64,000 nt of DNA from Torymus aiolomorphi (lineage: Eukaryota > Arthropoda > Insecta > Hymenoptera > Torymidae), in the NCBI GenBank assembly GCA_036365515.1, contig CM070874.1:163822297-163886296 (forward strand), in the 5' to 3' direction. Shown here in pieces: positions 53,342 to 64,000 of this stretch; positions within the stretch are counted from its first letter, which is position 1, and the number at the start of each line of letters is the position of its first letter. The notes under the pieces are model-generated. The model made no database searches, was not told the DNA's origin, and was given only the letters and a program-made list of their open reading frames with translations. Made by a program: the position numbers and the translations under genes.

Positions 53342-53807
53342 TGTTACAATTTTCCTTTATTTCCACGGTGTTACAAGAAATTCTTAGAGTCCCTCTCTCT
53401 CGTTTTCAGCCTGGCTTGATGTCTAATTTTAGATTTTAGTGAAATAAAAGTTACACCTGATTTCGGCAATAACGTTAATTTAATACAATGGACGTAATTC
53501 GCTAAATAGAGTATGATGAAGATCACAAATTAATTCGCGCTATAGAGGTATATAAGACTCTTTGAACTTTCTTTCGCTCCCGGTATATCGTTCTTATCTC
53601 TTTAATTGCTTTTTCTACTCTGCTCCGCAGAGAGTTTTCGAAAAACTCATTGACCGCGACGCGCATTTCTAATTCCCCTCCTTGCGTACATCACTCCATT
53701 CTTTCTTTCTCTCTCACACTCATACTGGCTATCGGTGACGGTAACCGCGCGCTCGCGCGACAGGCCCGGGACCCAAGTGACCCACTGTCTTGTACAATGT
53801 TGCAACA
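53342..53807 (-). mobile_element. Possible solo LTR
   Basis: On the minus strand the stretch starts TGTTGCAACATTG and ends with CACCGTGGAAATAAAGG and AAATTGTAACA, giving TG...CA and a polyadenylation signal near the end. It has a GC-rich U3-like part with CT-rich tracts. No target duplication is visible, so the call is weak. Confidence 0.3.
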
Positions 53808-54235
53808 GCAGGTAAGAGCAAAAAAATAGGTACTAAAGATGTTTGTATGGCTATTGCTAAAAGCTATTTGGAAAAAGAAAAACATGTAAAGCCCAAATTC
53901 AGTAATGCAGTTCAATCCGCAAGTCAAAGAAACTGTTCTAACAAACTAATGTTCTCTAAGAACTAGAAAGCTCTGCAAGGTGTGTGGTTTACATTTTTGT
54001 AAAAACTGTTTTCTCTCTATACATTCAAAAGAATAGAATAAAATATAAAAAATATAAAAAATATAAAAAATAAAAAAAAATATATAAAAAAAAGAAGAAG
54101 GTTCTCTTGCATCGTCTACCTCCCCATGGTTAGAACTGGGCAAGGCTATATTTTACTACATATTTATAGTGGTAGAGTGATGATTATACAGTCTTCAATC
54201 CATTCAACGTTTTGTGTGTTTATGTAACAAATAAT

Positions 54236-54515
54236 TTCAAAATTTTTTTTCTCGAAAAAAATACACTTTACGAAAAAATTTTATAGAATAAAAAGTGCTT
54301 AGAATCATTCAAAGAACACGTATGATTTTTTTTCAGAAGTTTTTGAGACATTTTTTGATTTTTCAAAAATGTTAAAAATTAAAAAATTCAAAATTGGTTC
54401 AAAAACTTCTGAAAAAATGCATACGTATTTTTTGAGTGATTCTAAGCATTTTTTGTTCTATAACATTTTTTCGTTAAGTTCATACATTTCGAGAAAAAAA
54501 ATCATGAAGTTTAAC
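54236..54515. repeat. Palindromic MITE-like hairpin
   Basis: Left TTTTTCTCGAAAAAAATACA and AAAGTGCTTAGAATCA match inverted TGATTCTAAGCATTTTTTG and TTTCGAGAAAAAAAATC on the right; the centre is near 54370. It is non-coding. The following 54520-54900 is AT-rich with no gene. Confidence 0.55.
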
Positions 54516-55005
54516 ATTACGCTGTTTCACAAAATCCGCCATTTTGGAAAAGCTAAAAGGGGAAAAAAGATTCACAACCAGTGTTTTGGAAAGGCCAGAC
54601 ATTCGGACCGCGATTTCTGGCGGTAATATGATTATCCAAAAACAGAAACAGTAACAAAAATTGATTTGAAAAAAAAAATTTTATTAAATTTTTTGACTTT
54701 TTTTTTTAAAAACCCAAAAATAATACACTTACTGACTTTTTTTTACAAAATAAGTTGCAGATTCCGAAAGAGCACCCTCGAAAACCCCTATGTAGGATTT
54801 TGGATAAAAATGACTTTGTTTTTCCAATAGAATTCTGTACTTGAAAATGTGTGCACAAAAATGTGCATTTGCGCGTTAATGGGCTAAGATTTAATTGTAA
54901 TAACTCTCACTATTTCTTGTTCTACTCTAGAGTGGCAAGAATAGTTGACGATCATCTAGCTTAAATAGTCAAGTTTGTTGTTAATTTAACTACTCTGATC
55001 TCAAA

Positions 55006-56200
55006 ATGGAGGTGTTGCATGATAAGCAGATGACCCTCCAAGTTAAAATTGCAAATTCTTTTCATAATTTAAAATCTAAGGGTAAAGATAACATGACGGA
55101 AGGTTATGCGGAATCATGTCTCGCCCGACTTGAGGCAAATTATACTATAGTCGTAACTTTTCGGTTAAATCACGAGAAAATCCTTCTCATTAAGGATCTT
55201 GATAAAAATCATGTCTATTTTACAACTAACCTCTGTGATCTGGTTGAGGATAGCTTTTATGTCCGCCGAGGAGAATTTCTTGATTAATAAAGGCTGTTAG
55301 AGCAAGAAATGCCACTCAAGGATCCTCTAATTCGAATGCTGCCTCAGTTACTACAAGTCCTACTCAATCAACTAACGTTTCGTTTCAATCTTTACCGAAG
55401 GTAGATTTAGCTAAGTTCTCTGGAAAATTCTGTGATTGGGAGAATTTTAGGGATGTCTTTCGTTCAGTCATACATCGTCGCAAAGACTTAACGAATGTTT
55501 TGAAATTGCATTATCTTCGCACTCACCTTTCGGGTGAAGCACTTGAGAAAATTAAATCTCTTCCCATTTCGGGTGATAATTATGAACGAGCATGGACAGC
55601 TCCAATCGAGTATTACGAAAATTAACGTCGAGTTGTTAGCTCTCATATTTCAGAAATCTTCTCAGTCAAATCCATGAAAGCACATACTTCGGCGGAAATT
55701 AAGCGTATTTATAGGGAAATCTTCAATCCCATCGCTAGCCTAATCTCTCTTAATAGAGCGGCTTCCTTAGGTAGTGATTTAATCGTTCATTTTACGCTAA
55801 ATCGTCATGATTTAAATACATGTAAAGAATGGGAAAGGCACCTAGGTGATAGTGTCGACCCACCAACAATGGAACAACTCCAATCTTTTCTTCGAAGTCA
55901 AACCCTCACTCTTCAGCCCATCGAAGCAGAAAATAAATGTTCTTTGAACAATAACACTAAAACTCAATCTAACATTCCAAAATCTCGGAAGCCAGAACAT
56001 GATAATGCTCATACGGCTTATTCTCATCAAGCTTCGCCTCAAAACGCGAAAACCAATCAGAAAAGGAAATGTTCGCTATGTGATGAACCTCACTACATAA
56101 ATCGATGTGAACAATTTCTCAATAAGTCAATTCCCGAGCGGAAAGACTTTCTTAGATCTTCTAATCTTTGTTTTAATTGTTTGGGAAGCACCATATAAAA
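55006..56200 (+). pseudogene. BEL/Pao gag (DUF1759-like), interrupted
   Basis: Part one (94 codons from 55006) is the N-terminal helical segment (LQVKIANSFHNLKSKGK). After a stop and frame change comes the DUF1759 core: LPKVDLAKFSGKFCDWENF, LHYLRTHLSGEALEKI. A TAA at about 55623 breaks the DNA near YERAW; the same frame goes on at 55674 with SLGSDLIVHFTLNRHDL and a Cys/His region (KCSLCDEPHYINRC, then LCFNCLG). Gag forms the particle. It ends where the protease frame takes over. Confidence 0.75.
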
Positions 56201-56758
56201 AATTATACTTCCACGTATCGATGCTTTCTTTGCAAAGCTAAACATCACACTTTGGTGCACACTGACAGCAATCAAGTAATCAGTCCGTCGCAGACTGATC
56301 AGATTGACTCAGTGTCCAGCTCATCTAGCCCAAACTGTGGCAATCTCGTCATTTCAGAAGACGATCAATCTGCTTCTCAAGCAGTCTCCCTTAATAGTGG
56401 AGTAAGTACTAAATGTACAGGAGTACTTTTAGCTACCAATAGGGTTAACGCCCTTGGTCCTAACGGAACCAAAATTCAAGTTCATGCGCTGATCGACCCT
56501 GGATCTCAAATCTCACTTGTTACACAAGCTTTGTGTAAATTACTTTCTCTAAATTGTAGAACCAGTCATACGCATATTCAATGTATAGGAGAAAAGACAG
56601 CTGCCGTGTCTTCTAAGGTAGCTTGTCTTACTATACAACCCCATTTTGATTCAACTTATTCTCTAGAAGTAGATTCTATAGTTTTGCCAAAACTATCTTC
56701 TTATAAGCCTCCCGTCGTAGGTGGTATTTCTAACCTCGAATACTTAAAAGGGCTGTAA
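56177..56758 (+). pseudogene. BEL/Pao aspartic protease region
   Basis: The 193-codon frame holds the second zinc-like segment (YRCFLCKAKHHTLVH) and the retropepsin core ALIDPGSQISLVTQAL, in which the usual DSGS/DTGA is DPGS, so the residue after the catalytic Asp is changed. The frame stops at 56756 (KGL, stop) just before LADPAYFEPSCIDILLGA. Confidence 0.7.
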
Positions 56759-56759
56759 C

Positions 56760-58010
56760 TAGCAGACCCCGCGTATTTCGAACCTTCATGCATCGATATT
56801 CTTCTCGGTGCAAGCGCTGATGCGCAATTCATTCAAGGCCAAATCGTTAAGGGTCAAAGTCTTCAACCAATAGCATTAAGCACTAAACTCGGTTGCCTCT
56901 TAACAGGCAATATTTCCACTTCACCCCCAGAGATCGGGCCAGATCCTTTGTATCTTCATTGCTCAAGCGAATCTGAGCATGAAGCCAAACTTTTGGAGCT
57001 CGTACAAGATTTTTGGAGGGCGGAGGAAATAACAGTCGACAAAAAATCTTACTCGCCTGATGAACAAGCATGCGAGGAGTTTTATCAGAGAACTACTCGT
57101 CAAGGTGAAACTGGGCAATATATAGTAAGCCTACCCTGGAAAAGTCGAGACCAGTTGAGTTCTGCTCATCTAGAAAATTCTCATTCTGCCGCATTACGCG
57201 CACTCAATCGTCTCAAAGCAAACTTCGCTAAGGACGAAAAATTGAAAATAGCTTATGCTGCCTTCATAAAAGAGTTCATTGACTTAGGTCATATGTCACT
57301 CTCCTCGAGTTTTGATTCATTATCTAAAATGTCTCAAGTCTTCTTACCACATCATGGTGTGTGGAAGGAAACTAGTAGGACAACCAAATTACGTACTGTG
57401 TTTAACGGCTCGAGTAAATCTAGGTCAGAAGTTTCGGTCAATGATCTTCTTCACATTGGACCTAATCTTCTTCAAAATCCCGTCGCTTTGATCTGTGCCT
57501 GGCGTAGGTATAAGATCGCTCTTTAAGCTGACGTGGAAAAAGTGTTCAGACAAATTGGTGTCGAACAAGTTGATCAACCCTTTCAATCGATTTTATGGCG
57601 TTTTGACAAGAGTGAACCCATTTAGGTCTATCGATTGACAACAGTGACGTATGGTTTGGCCTGCTCGCCTTTTCTAGCCATACGCACGCTTCTGAAATTA
57701 GCCGAAGACTATGGCAACTCATATTCAATCGCAGCTGAAGCTGTTAGATCTGAAATTTATTCTGACAATGTGCTTACTGGTGCACATTCGTTTGATGAAG
57801 CTTTGAAGAAACAAGATGAGTTAATTCAACTCTTTGAACAAGGTCATCTCAATCTTCGAAAGTGGACATCAAATAATGCTGAAGTGCTTTCTTATCTACC
57901 CTCGAATATGTTAGCGTCAGATTCCATTACATTATTTGCCTCAGAAACATCTGTGCCAATTTTAGGTATAGATTGGCAACCAAGACAGACTATTTTAGTT
58001 TCCACATAGA
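56760..58010 (+). pseudogene. BEL/Pao reverse transcriptase, catalytic YVDD altered to YSDN
   Basis: DILLGASADAQF, LGCLLTGN and FWRAEEI lead in; FLPHHGVWK, TTKLRTVFNGSS and NDLLHIGPNL are RT motifs. A stop replaces a residue in IAL-stop-ADVEKVFRQI, which holds the first catalytic Asp. A further stop precedes VYRLTTVTYGLACSPFLA. At the active site the family's YVDD reads YSDN (EIYSDNVLTGA), losing one Asp. It then reads LNLRKWTSNN and ILGIDW, as in BEL connection regions. The enzyme cannot be active. Confidence 0.85.
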
Positions 58011-59004
58011 AGATACCCCCTTTGACTTGCCATTTACCAAACGTTCTGTTCTTTCAAGAATTGCACGTATCTTTGATCCTATGGGATGGTTTGCTCCTGT
58101 TGTGATCACTGCAAAAATTATTATGCAGTCGCTGTGGATCCTGAAGGTAGGCTGGGATGAGGATCTTCCTTACAAAATCTCTAATCGTTGGCAAAATTGG
58201 TTGCAAGATCTTTCATCTATCTCTCAGATCAAAATCCCTCGCTGGAGTGGATACACTCCCCAATGTGAACTAATTGAATTACACGGATTCGCAGATGCAT
58301 CTAAATTTGCGTATGGCGCAGTGGTCTACCTGCGCTTAATCCAAACACAAGAAGTGCTTGTCACACTTCAAGTGGCTAAAACACGAGTAGCGTCGCTTAA
58401 GACGCTAAGCATACCTGGTTTAGAACTTTGCGCTGCGCTGCTACTTGCACCACTGGTTCAAACGTTCATCGAATCTTTCCCAATAAAGGTTGAGAGTGTT
58501 CACCTTTGGTCTGACTCGGCGGATGTGCTTTTTTGGCTAAAGGACCACCTTCCTCGATGGGGTGTTTTTGTAGCAAATAGATGTTCGGAAATTCATACTT
58601 TGCTACCTAACGCATATTGGCATCACGTTCGTTTAAGTGATAGCCCTGCTGATGTCATTTCTCGAGGTATTGAGCCCTCTAAACTGGTTTCGCATAGTTT
58701 ATGGTGGAAAGGTCCCGCCTGGATCTCTGATAACCATGAATCTTGGTCAAGGTCTCATGATGAACTCAATTTCTCTATAACCAGTCTGAATCTTCAATCT
58801 GGTCACAATTTAGTCGCTAGTAAGGGCACAACAAATTCTGTTCAGAATACTCCAGAAATTTGGAGTCTTATTAATAAGTACTCCTCTCTTAACAAATTGT
58901 TACGAATGGCATCTTACTGCTTCAGATTCATTAATAGAATCTGCTCGAAAGTACCGCGTACGACGTCTTCAAATTCAGGCTTTAGTTTTTTCTCTGTTTG
59001 TTAA
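57973..59004 (+). pseudogene. BEL/Pao RT connection and RNase H region
   Basis: The 343-codon frame has TKRSVLSRIARIFDPMGWF, a signature of Pao-type pol, then LHGFADASKFAYGAVVYL (RNase H first Asp), LKTLSIPGLELCAALL (Glu), LWSDSADVLFWL (Asp) and DSPADVISRG (Asp). It overlaps the preceding frame, so a frameshift lies near 57975. The frame decays after WSRSHDELN. RNase H would remove the RNA template during reverse transcription. Confidence 0.8.
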
Positions 59005-59076
59005 TCCTTACTATGCTACGACTCTCCGAGTTCAAAGGAGATCAGCGCTAGTGAGATTGCAAACAGCAAACTTTGT

Positions 59077-60345
59077 TTGACCTACTTAATTCAGACAGCT
59101 TATTTTAAGTCTGAGCTTCAACAGTTAGCTAGAACAGGTAAGCCTTCGTCTAAAAGTCCCCTGTCATCGCTAAACCCCGTGATACAAAATCATTTGCTCA
59201 GGGTGGGCGGTCGACTTTCTCATTCTCTTCTCGAAGAAGATGCTAAGCATCCTCTTATTTTACCTGCTGATTGTCATTTTACTACATTAATAATTAGGGA
59301 TGCTCATTATCGTACTCTTCATGGTGGTGTTCAATTGACACTTGCTATTCTTCGACGTCAGTATTGGATAGTTAGAGGACGATCAGCAGTTAAGGTCATC
59401 AGAGCATGTATTACTTGCACACGTCACGCCGCTCGAGTGCCCACTCAATTAATGGGTGAATTGCTCAAGGCCCGAGTGCACCCCTCTTCACCGTTCGAAC
59501 GTGCTGGTATTGACTACGCCGGCCCTATCAACGTTCGTCTTACTAAAACTCGAGGAAAGGGAACAATGAAAGGATATATCGCGATATTCATCTGTATGGG
59601 TATTAGAGCCATACACATTGAGTTAGTTGAGGACTGCTCAAGGGAGGCTTTCATCGCTGCTTTCCATTGATTTACCACACGTAGAGGTCATTGCAAGGAA
59701 CTATATTCAGATCAGGGAACTAATTTCGTAGGTGCAGATGCGCAGTTAAGACGGATGGTTGATGCTTCTTCTTCATTTTCGTCTGAAGTTGTTAAGTCCC
59801 TCGCGCAAGAAGGTACTTTGTGGACTTTCAATCCTCCCGGTGCACCTCACTTTGGTGGCTTATGGGAAGCCGCAATTAAATCTGCCAAACATCACTTGCG
59901 TCGCGTCGTTGGAGACCAAGTCCTCACCTTCTCAGAACTTGCTACTCTACTCTGTCGAATAGAAGTTTGCCTGAACTCGAGACCTTTAACTGCTCTCACT
60001 GAAGATCCGTCTGACCTTGATTTCCTGTCACCCTCGCATTTTCTTATACAACGTCCATCATTTTTAGTACCTAAAGAAGACCTCTCGGATGCCAATGTCC
60101 CACCAGGAAAGCGTTGGCTATTGATTAGTCAACTGACTCAACATTTTTGGGCCAGGTGGTCATCCGAATATTTAACGTCGTTGCAGTCCCGCATGAAGTG
60201 GAGACAGCCTCATCCTCCGCCTCATTCGGAATGAGCTCACGCCAAGTGGCCCTTGGCTCGAGTCACCGCCATCCATCCTCGGAGTGATGATTTCACCCGC
60301 GTGGTCGACCTTCGCAAGGTCATACGCCTCCTAGTCAAGGATTGA
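59077..60345 (+). pseudogene. BEL/Pao integrase, one stop
   Basis: The HHCC zinc domain is complete (DAHYRTLHGG...ACITCTRH). The core has ERAGIDYAGPINV (first D), a TGA at 59668-59670 after EAFIAAFH, then ELYSDQGTNFVGA (second D) and PHFGGLWEAAIKSAKH (E). The C-terminal part has CLNSRPLTAL, LSPSHFLI and a WPLARVTAIHP block after a further stop. The catalytic DDE residues are all present, but the stops break the protein. The frame after the first stop continues to 60234. Confidence 0.85.
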
Positions 60346-60379
60346 GGTCCGTTCGCCAGCTTGGCGAAGGTAGGCGGAA

Positions 60380-60667
60380 TGTTGGCGATCCAACGCCTAG
60401 AACATTCGAGACGCTAACGTCATCGCGCCTTTTAAGGCGATATTCGGCTCGCGCAGATGCGCAGCCAGTCAACTACCGAAGCACGCCGCCGACTCATCGC
60501 AACGCTGGCCGGCGTTAGTTCCGCGCGCAACGGCTGAGAGAGAGCAGCAACCTTTTGTATGCTCAGAGGCACGATGGAGGTTTCAATAAACCAAATCTTT
60601 GCTCCACACGAAACGCCTTCTCTTTTTGAACCTGCAGCCCACGATTCTTTTAATACTATAAAAAACA
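60380..60667 (+). repeat. 3' LTR of the BEL/Pao element (approximate end)
   Basis: TGTTGGCGATCC follows a purine-rich GGCGAAGGTAGGCGGAA tract, the usual BEL 3' junction. The body has a GC-rich U3, CAATAAACC as polyadenylation signal at about 60584, and may end at AAAAACA. Without a 5' partner the right border is estimated. Confidence 0.6.
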
Positions 60668-60868
60668 TACGTCTTTAATCATTCATATACCCCTTGACAC
60701 ATACTTGATAAACTTAAAAGCAGAATTTCATCTTTAATAACGTATTATTCATTTGTGAGAACCCATCTTTAAATTAACAGACTTTACTATTTTTTTGTCA
60801 CAATTGATACTATTACCGTGTACGAATGACTAATTTTAATAAAATTTTTCGCAAAAATGGGTCGGCAT

Positions 60869-60871
<3 letters not shown>

Positions 60872-60921
<50 letters not shown>
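60872..60921 (+). repeat. (TA)n microsatellite
   Basis: A pure TA run. It follows the word TTTCGCAAAAATGGGTCGG, which recurs 309 bp further on before another microsatellite. Confidence 0.9.
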
Positions 60922-60924
<3 letters not shown>

Positions 60925-60930
60925 CTGAAC

Positions 60931-61118
60931 AATTAGGCACTTCGAGGAGATTTGGCACTTTGAAGAGATTTTTGGCACTTTGAGGAATTCTATAAGTATG
61001 CGAATTGGGCACTTTGAGGAGGCGCGAGAATTTCGGTACCCAGAGAGGGATTGATTTCTTTAGTCACGCTGACTGTACTCTGGGCGTCGAGACCCTAGCT
61101 CCTCAAAGTGCCCAATTA
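60931..61118 (-). repeat. Hairpin repeat, copy 3 (CTCCTCAAAGTGCC arms)
   Basis: The left side has AATTAGGCACTTCGAGGAG and three variants of GGCACTTTGAGGA; the right arm is CTCCTCAAAGTGCCCAATT. The loop is inverted relative to the other copies: on the minus strand it reads CCCAGAGTAC, GCGTGACTAAAGAAAT. (TA)n lies on both sides. Confidence 0.65.
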
Positions 61119-61121
61119 TAC

Positions 61122-61146
<25 letters not shown>
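61122..61146 (+). repeat. (TA)n microsatellite
   Basis: A short pure TA run between hairpin repeat copy 3 and the duplicated leader word. Confidence 0.9.
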
Positions 61147-61153
<7 letters not shown>

Positions 61154-61185
61154 ATTTTTCGCAAAAATGGGTCGGCATCCCATAT

Positions 61186-61206
61186 ACACACACACACACG
61201 CACACA

Positions 61207-61246
<40 letters not shown>

Positions 61247-61247
61247 T

Positions 61248-61313
<66 letters not shown>
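61186..61313 (+). repeat. (CA)n/(CGCA)n microsatellite
   Basis: CA units, then CGCA units, then CA units again; organisation is the same as at 13562-13687. Confidence 0.9.
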
Positions 61314-61315
<2 letters not shown>

Positions 61316-61532
61316 CTCGGGGTTTATGTAGCCCAAGACTGTATATTAGTACCTACAGCCCAGAGTTCCCTATGGCAAGTGATTAAAGAAATAATGGACC
61401 CTGGGGTTATAGACTCTAGGTCGGGCCGCATAAACCCCTATATTTAGAAATATTATAAAGCCCGGGCTGCATAATCCAAATTGGTCTCGATAAACCCCGA
61501 TATATAAAAAAACGGGCTTTATAAACCCCTTT
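61314..61532 (+). repeat. Hairpin repeat, copy 4 (ATAAACCCC arms)
   Basis: The left arm is CTCGGGGTTTATGTAG. The right side has GCATAAACCCC, CGATAAACCCCGA and TTATAAACCCC. The loop is CCCAGAGTTCCC, GTGATTAAAGAAATAATGGA, CCCTGGGGTTATAGACTCTAG, almost the same as copy 2, while the arm word is unrelated. Confidence 0.7.
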
Positions 61533-61859
61533 GGAGAAATGTATATAAAATAGAGTAAAATTATTTGGATTTTAGGGAACACACCAGAATTTTAAACCTA
61601 CTTTTTGGAGTATCACAGAACTACCACCTTAAGCGAACTTTATTATCCGTAAAAGGAACAGTCATTTTCCATAATTCAATTTTCCATAAATCTCCTTACA
61701 AAAAAGGAAAAACGCAAAAAGGAAAAAGAAAAAAAAAACAAAACAAAAGGAAATAAATGAATACACAAGCCTATTATAAACAATGTAGTATATTAAGAAA
61801 ATATACATATAGGCAAAAATATTTTTACGCATACATATATGCAGTACAGATATAGCGTT
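61533..61859. other. AT-rich sequence, nothing recognised
   Basis: An AT-rich stretch with an A-rich patch near 61700-61750. No gene or repeat family is recognised. Confidence 0.4.
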
Positions 61860-63112
61860 ACACTAAGGCCGTAAAGGGGACGCACATAAGCCCCGTGCAT
61901 CAACAGCGACCCGCAGCAGCTCCTCGGTCGCGTTGTGCCCCCAGCAACGGGGGCAGTAAGCGGCCGGCGCGTGGGCTCGTCATCGACGGCTGGGTGGAGG
62001 CTGCCACGCCCGCGGCCACCTTGGGCTCTCCGGACAGTGCCGCCCCGTGCAACCACGACATCCGCAGCGGCAGGAGGTGCGTCCTCCACGTCTCAAGTCG
62101 AAGGAAGGTTGTGGCCGCACCACGGCCACAGGCCGCCCTCGTCCGACAACTACCAAGAGAGCCCGGCCCCGGTTATTAACATGGGGCTCCCGGCTGACAG
62201 TGGATGCTCTCGGGCTGAGAACGCCGGTCGTCATCCTTGAAGTCGGGCTCCGGCCCCACCACCTCAGTCGGCGGTCGCGGGTTGGCCCGCTGCCGGGCCG
62301 CCTATGCGAGAAGTTCAGGGCTCCGACGGTCTTGGTGTCCAACGCCCCGCCTGGAGCAGCGGTTGGCGGACCGTCCATGGCCAGCAGCCACCCATGGCCT
62401 AGGGTAACGATAGTCCCAGCTGGTCGGGCGGTGAACGGAACTCACCTAGAAAAGGAAAAAGAGGGAGAATATTAATAATATGTTATTAATACGGGTGGCA
62501 GGAGTACGAGGAGCAAAGGTGATATTACAATGTCTCAGGCCGAAATATAAATTAAAACACCTAGCAACATACCTCAAAAGATGGAAGCGACGCCTCCCCC
62601 GGGGGCACCAAGACGGTGACAAAGAAGGACGGTCCGGAGGCGTAAGTTCGGCGTGGCTTCATGTCAATATATCAGCTGCAACGGACAGTGAAGTAGTCGA
62701 TCGAGTATGAACTCCTACTGCAGGGCATGCTACTTTTATAGCAGAACTGCCACGACCGTAGCAAATCCCCACCGTAGGAGACATCCCCTCCAAGGGAAAA
62801 CCACTGGCGAAGGAATGCAAACAGAGCGGGTAGGGCATTGGCGGAAAGACACAACCTCCGAGCGTAAACTTAAGCTACGAAACCAAAGTACAGCAAGAGT
62901 AATTCACACATGTATACTGGACACGGCGCGATAAAGTGCAATAAGATATCCACCGAAAGCCAAGAGGCAAAGATGGTAAAGTCCCAGCACGAGAACTTAA
63001 TCTACGATTAAGCCTCAAAGGAGAGCGAACAAGTTTTTCAACGCATATGAATTAGCGAGCACTCATTGAAACGGTACCCCAGTTCCACACCGTTTTCGCG
63101 GACACCCGTTTA
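61860..63112. other. GC-rich retroelement-like sequence without intact frame
   Basis: GC content rises abruptly at 61865. Several 90-140 codon frames overlap on both strands with Arg/Pro/Gly-rich products, which reflects composition. A minus-strand frame starting MDGPPTAAPGG near 62378 and the change to AG-rich DNA after 62450 resemble retroelement leader sequence. No domain was recognised. Confidence 0.3.
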
Positions 63113-63343
63113 TTGTACCAGGTGATAAGGCTGGAAGAAAAACTGAGGCGTATAGGTAACTCACGAGAGGAACAGTGGGCGACACTCGCCGACCTGTGCG
63201 ACGAACTAGTGAACATGGGGGTGCTCATGAATGAGCAGAGGGAAGTGATCAATAAACTTACGACCCGATTGGATCACCACACTAACAAGGAAGGTACTCC
63301 AAGTGTAAGTCGCCGATTTGGACGATATTGCAATATGTTGTAG
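63113..63343 (+). CDS. Short coiled-coil ORF, possibly retroelement leader protein
   Basis: 76 codons with an amphipathic helical stretch (LEEKLRRIGNSREEQWATL, NEQREVINKLTTRLDHH). The composition resembles the coiled-coil leader frame of the gypsy element at 9.4 kb, though the sequences do not match. GGAAGGTACTCCAAGTGTAAGT near its end contains a donor-like GTAAGT. No conserved domain is recognised. Confidence 0.3.
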   Translation: MYQVIRLEEKLRRIGNSREEQWATLADLCDELVNMGVLMNEQREVINKLTTRLDHHTNKEGTPSVSRRFGRYCNML

Positions 63344-64000
63344 TACATTAAAAAATAAGAGACACGTATATTTTTTTACCTGCTGATAGACACTTTAAGG
63401 GGGTGAAATCTACCCTTAAAGTTCACCCTCAAAAAGAGTTTTTTTTCAAATATTTCAAAAACGAATAAAGCTAGCTTAATGAAACTGACGCCAAAAGTTG
63501 TAGAATAAAAAAGCCTTCAAAATAGCATTACTTTCAATTTTAAGGGTAGCAACCCCTATTTTTTTTTTTCAAGAAAACCAAACTTTTTTCATTAATTTTC
63601 AGCTATAAAAATTACAATAAATTATATATCACCTCAAAACTGATTCCATTAAAAAGAAAATTAAAAAATAAAGTTGACCTGTCTCGTGGTTTTGGCCAAA
63701 ATCATTTTTTAGGGGGTAACTACCCCTTATTTATATTTTGTTTATTATTTCAGAAATAAATAAAGATACCTTAATAAAACCAACGCTAAAAATTTTAAAA
63801 TAGGAAAGGCTTCAAAACAGCATTACTTTCAATTTTAAGGGTAGCAACCCCTATTTTTTTTTTCAAGAAAACTAAGCTTTTTTCTTCAATTTTCAGCTAT
63901 AAAAATTACAATAAATTATATATCGCCTCAAAACTCATTCCATTTAAAAGAAAATTAAAAAGTAAAGTTGTCCTGTCTCGTGGTTTTGGCCAAAATTATT
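63344..64000 (+). repeat. ~294 bp tandem repeat, at least two copies, running off the window
   Basis: AAGGGTAGCAACCCCTATTT recurs at about 63542 and 63836, and CTGTCTCGTGGTTTTGGCC at about 63680 and 63974. Within each unit short inverted words surround GGGGTA/TACCCC. It is non-coding. Confidence 0.75.

Larger units (their letters stand above)
55006..60667 (+). mobile_element. BEL/Pao retrotransposon, decayed, without visible 5' LTR
   Basis: Gag, protease, RT, RNase H and integrase follow in BEL order over 5.3 kb, with a 3' LTR-like end. The sequence before the gag start shows no match to that LTR, so the 5' end is truncated or replaced. At least seven in-frame stops or frame changes are present. 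Confidence 0.85.

Noticed and set aside
61060..61336. Open frames of alternating Cys-Val or Thr-His across CA tracts (also 13521-13832)
   Set aside because: They are products of dinucleotide repeats.

Overview
The window is AT-rich, intron-bearing eukaryotic DNA from a region made almost entirely of transposable elements. An insect, most likely a hymenopteran and quite possibly an ant, is the best reading. The reasons are Ty3/gypsy and BEL/Pao retrotransposons, several Tc1/mariner-class elements with TA target duplications, long TA, CA and CT microsatellites, and a TRIM retrotransposon with ATAT target sites like the PbTRIM family described from harvester ants. No complete host gene was recognised. 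The only possible host coding material is two very short signal-peptide-like first exons (5.2 and 8.6 kb), and these are tentative.

Layout. 0.6-4.0 kb: two adjacent terminal-inverted-repeat (TIR) elements, the second with a nested palindromic MITE. 4.7-5.3 kb: a possible first exon pair. 5.3-7.6 kb: arrays of palindromic words, a ~165 bp tandem repeat and small MITEs. 7.7-13.6 kb: a decayed Ty3/gypsy element (5' LTR, PBS, gag, protease, RT) cut off inside RT by a CA/CG-type microsatellite. 13.8-14.65 kb: a minus-strand gag-like remnant. 16.9-20.8 kb: a giant foldback element (FB1). 20.9-22.5 kb: a ~740 bp tandem repeat. 23.0-31.6 kb: a chain of unrelated mobile elements separated by (TA)n: a ~630 bp repeat, a hairpin repeat, a 4.0 kb DNA transposon with one premature stop, a 952 bp TRIM, and a 2.5 kb foldback element (FB3).

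31.8-51.1 kb: a Harbinger-like MITE (TTA target duplication) is split by one 18.7 kb LTR element. That element has nearly identical ~653 bp LTRs, an ATAC duplication, a PBS and a polypurine tract, but no recognisable pol. It encodes a protein with ten tandem CCHC zinc knuckles. It carries a solo LTR (1.27 kb), a second giant foldback (FB2), a hAT-like exon, a second copy of the ~630 bp repeat and a 3.0 kb Tc1/mariner-type transposon with an intact transposase.

51.15-53.2 kb: a TIR element encoding a zinc-module fragment, itself interrupted by a frameshifted mariner. 55.0-60.7 kb: a BEL/Pao element with all domains but many lesions and a dead RT active site. 60.8-61.5 kb: two more hairpin repeats next to microsatellites. 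61.9-63.3 kb: GC-rich retroelement-like sequence. 63.4-64.0 kb: a ~294 bp tandem repeat.

The genes do not form a pathway; the relations are of insertion order and parasitism. The most unusual items are the 18.7 kb pol-less LTR element with its ten-knuckle protein, the tRNA-like module inside the TRIM LTRs, and a family of short hairpin repeats whose loop is conserved while the arm words differ from copy to copy.
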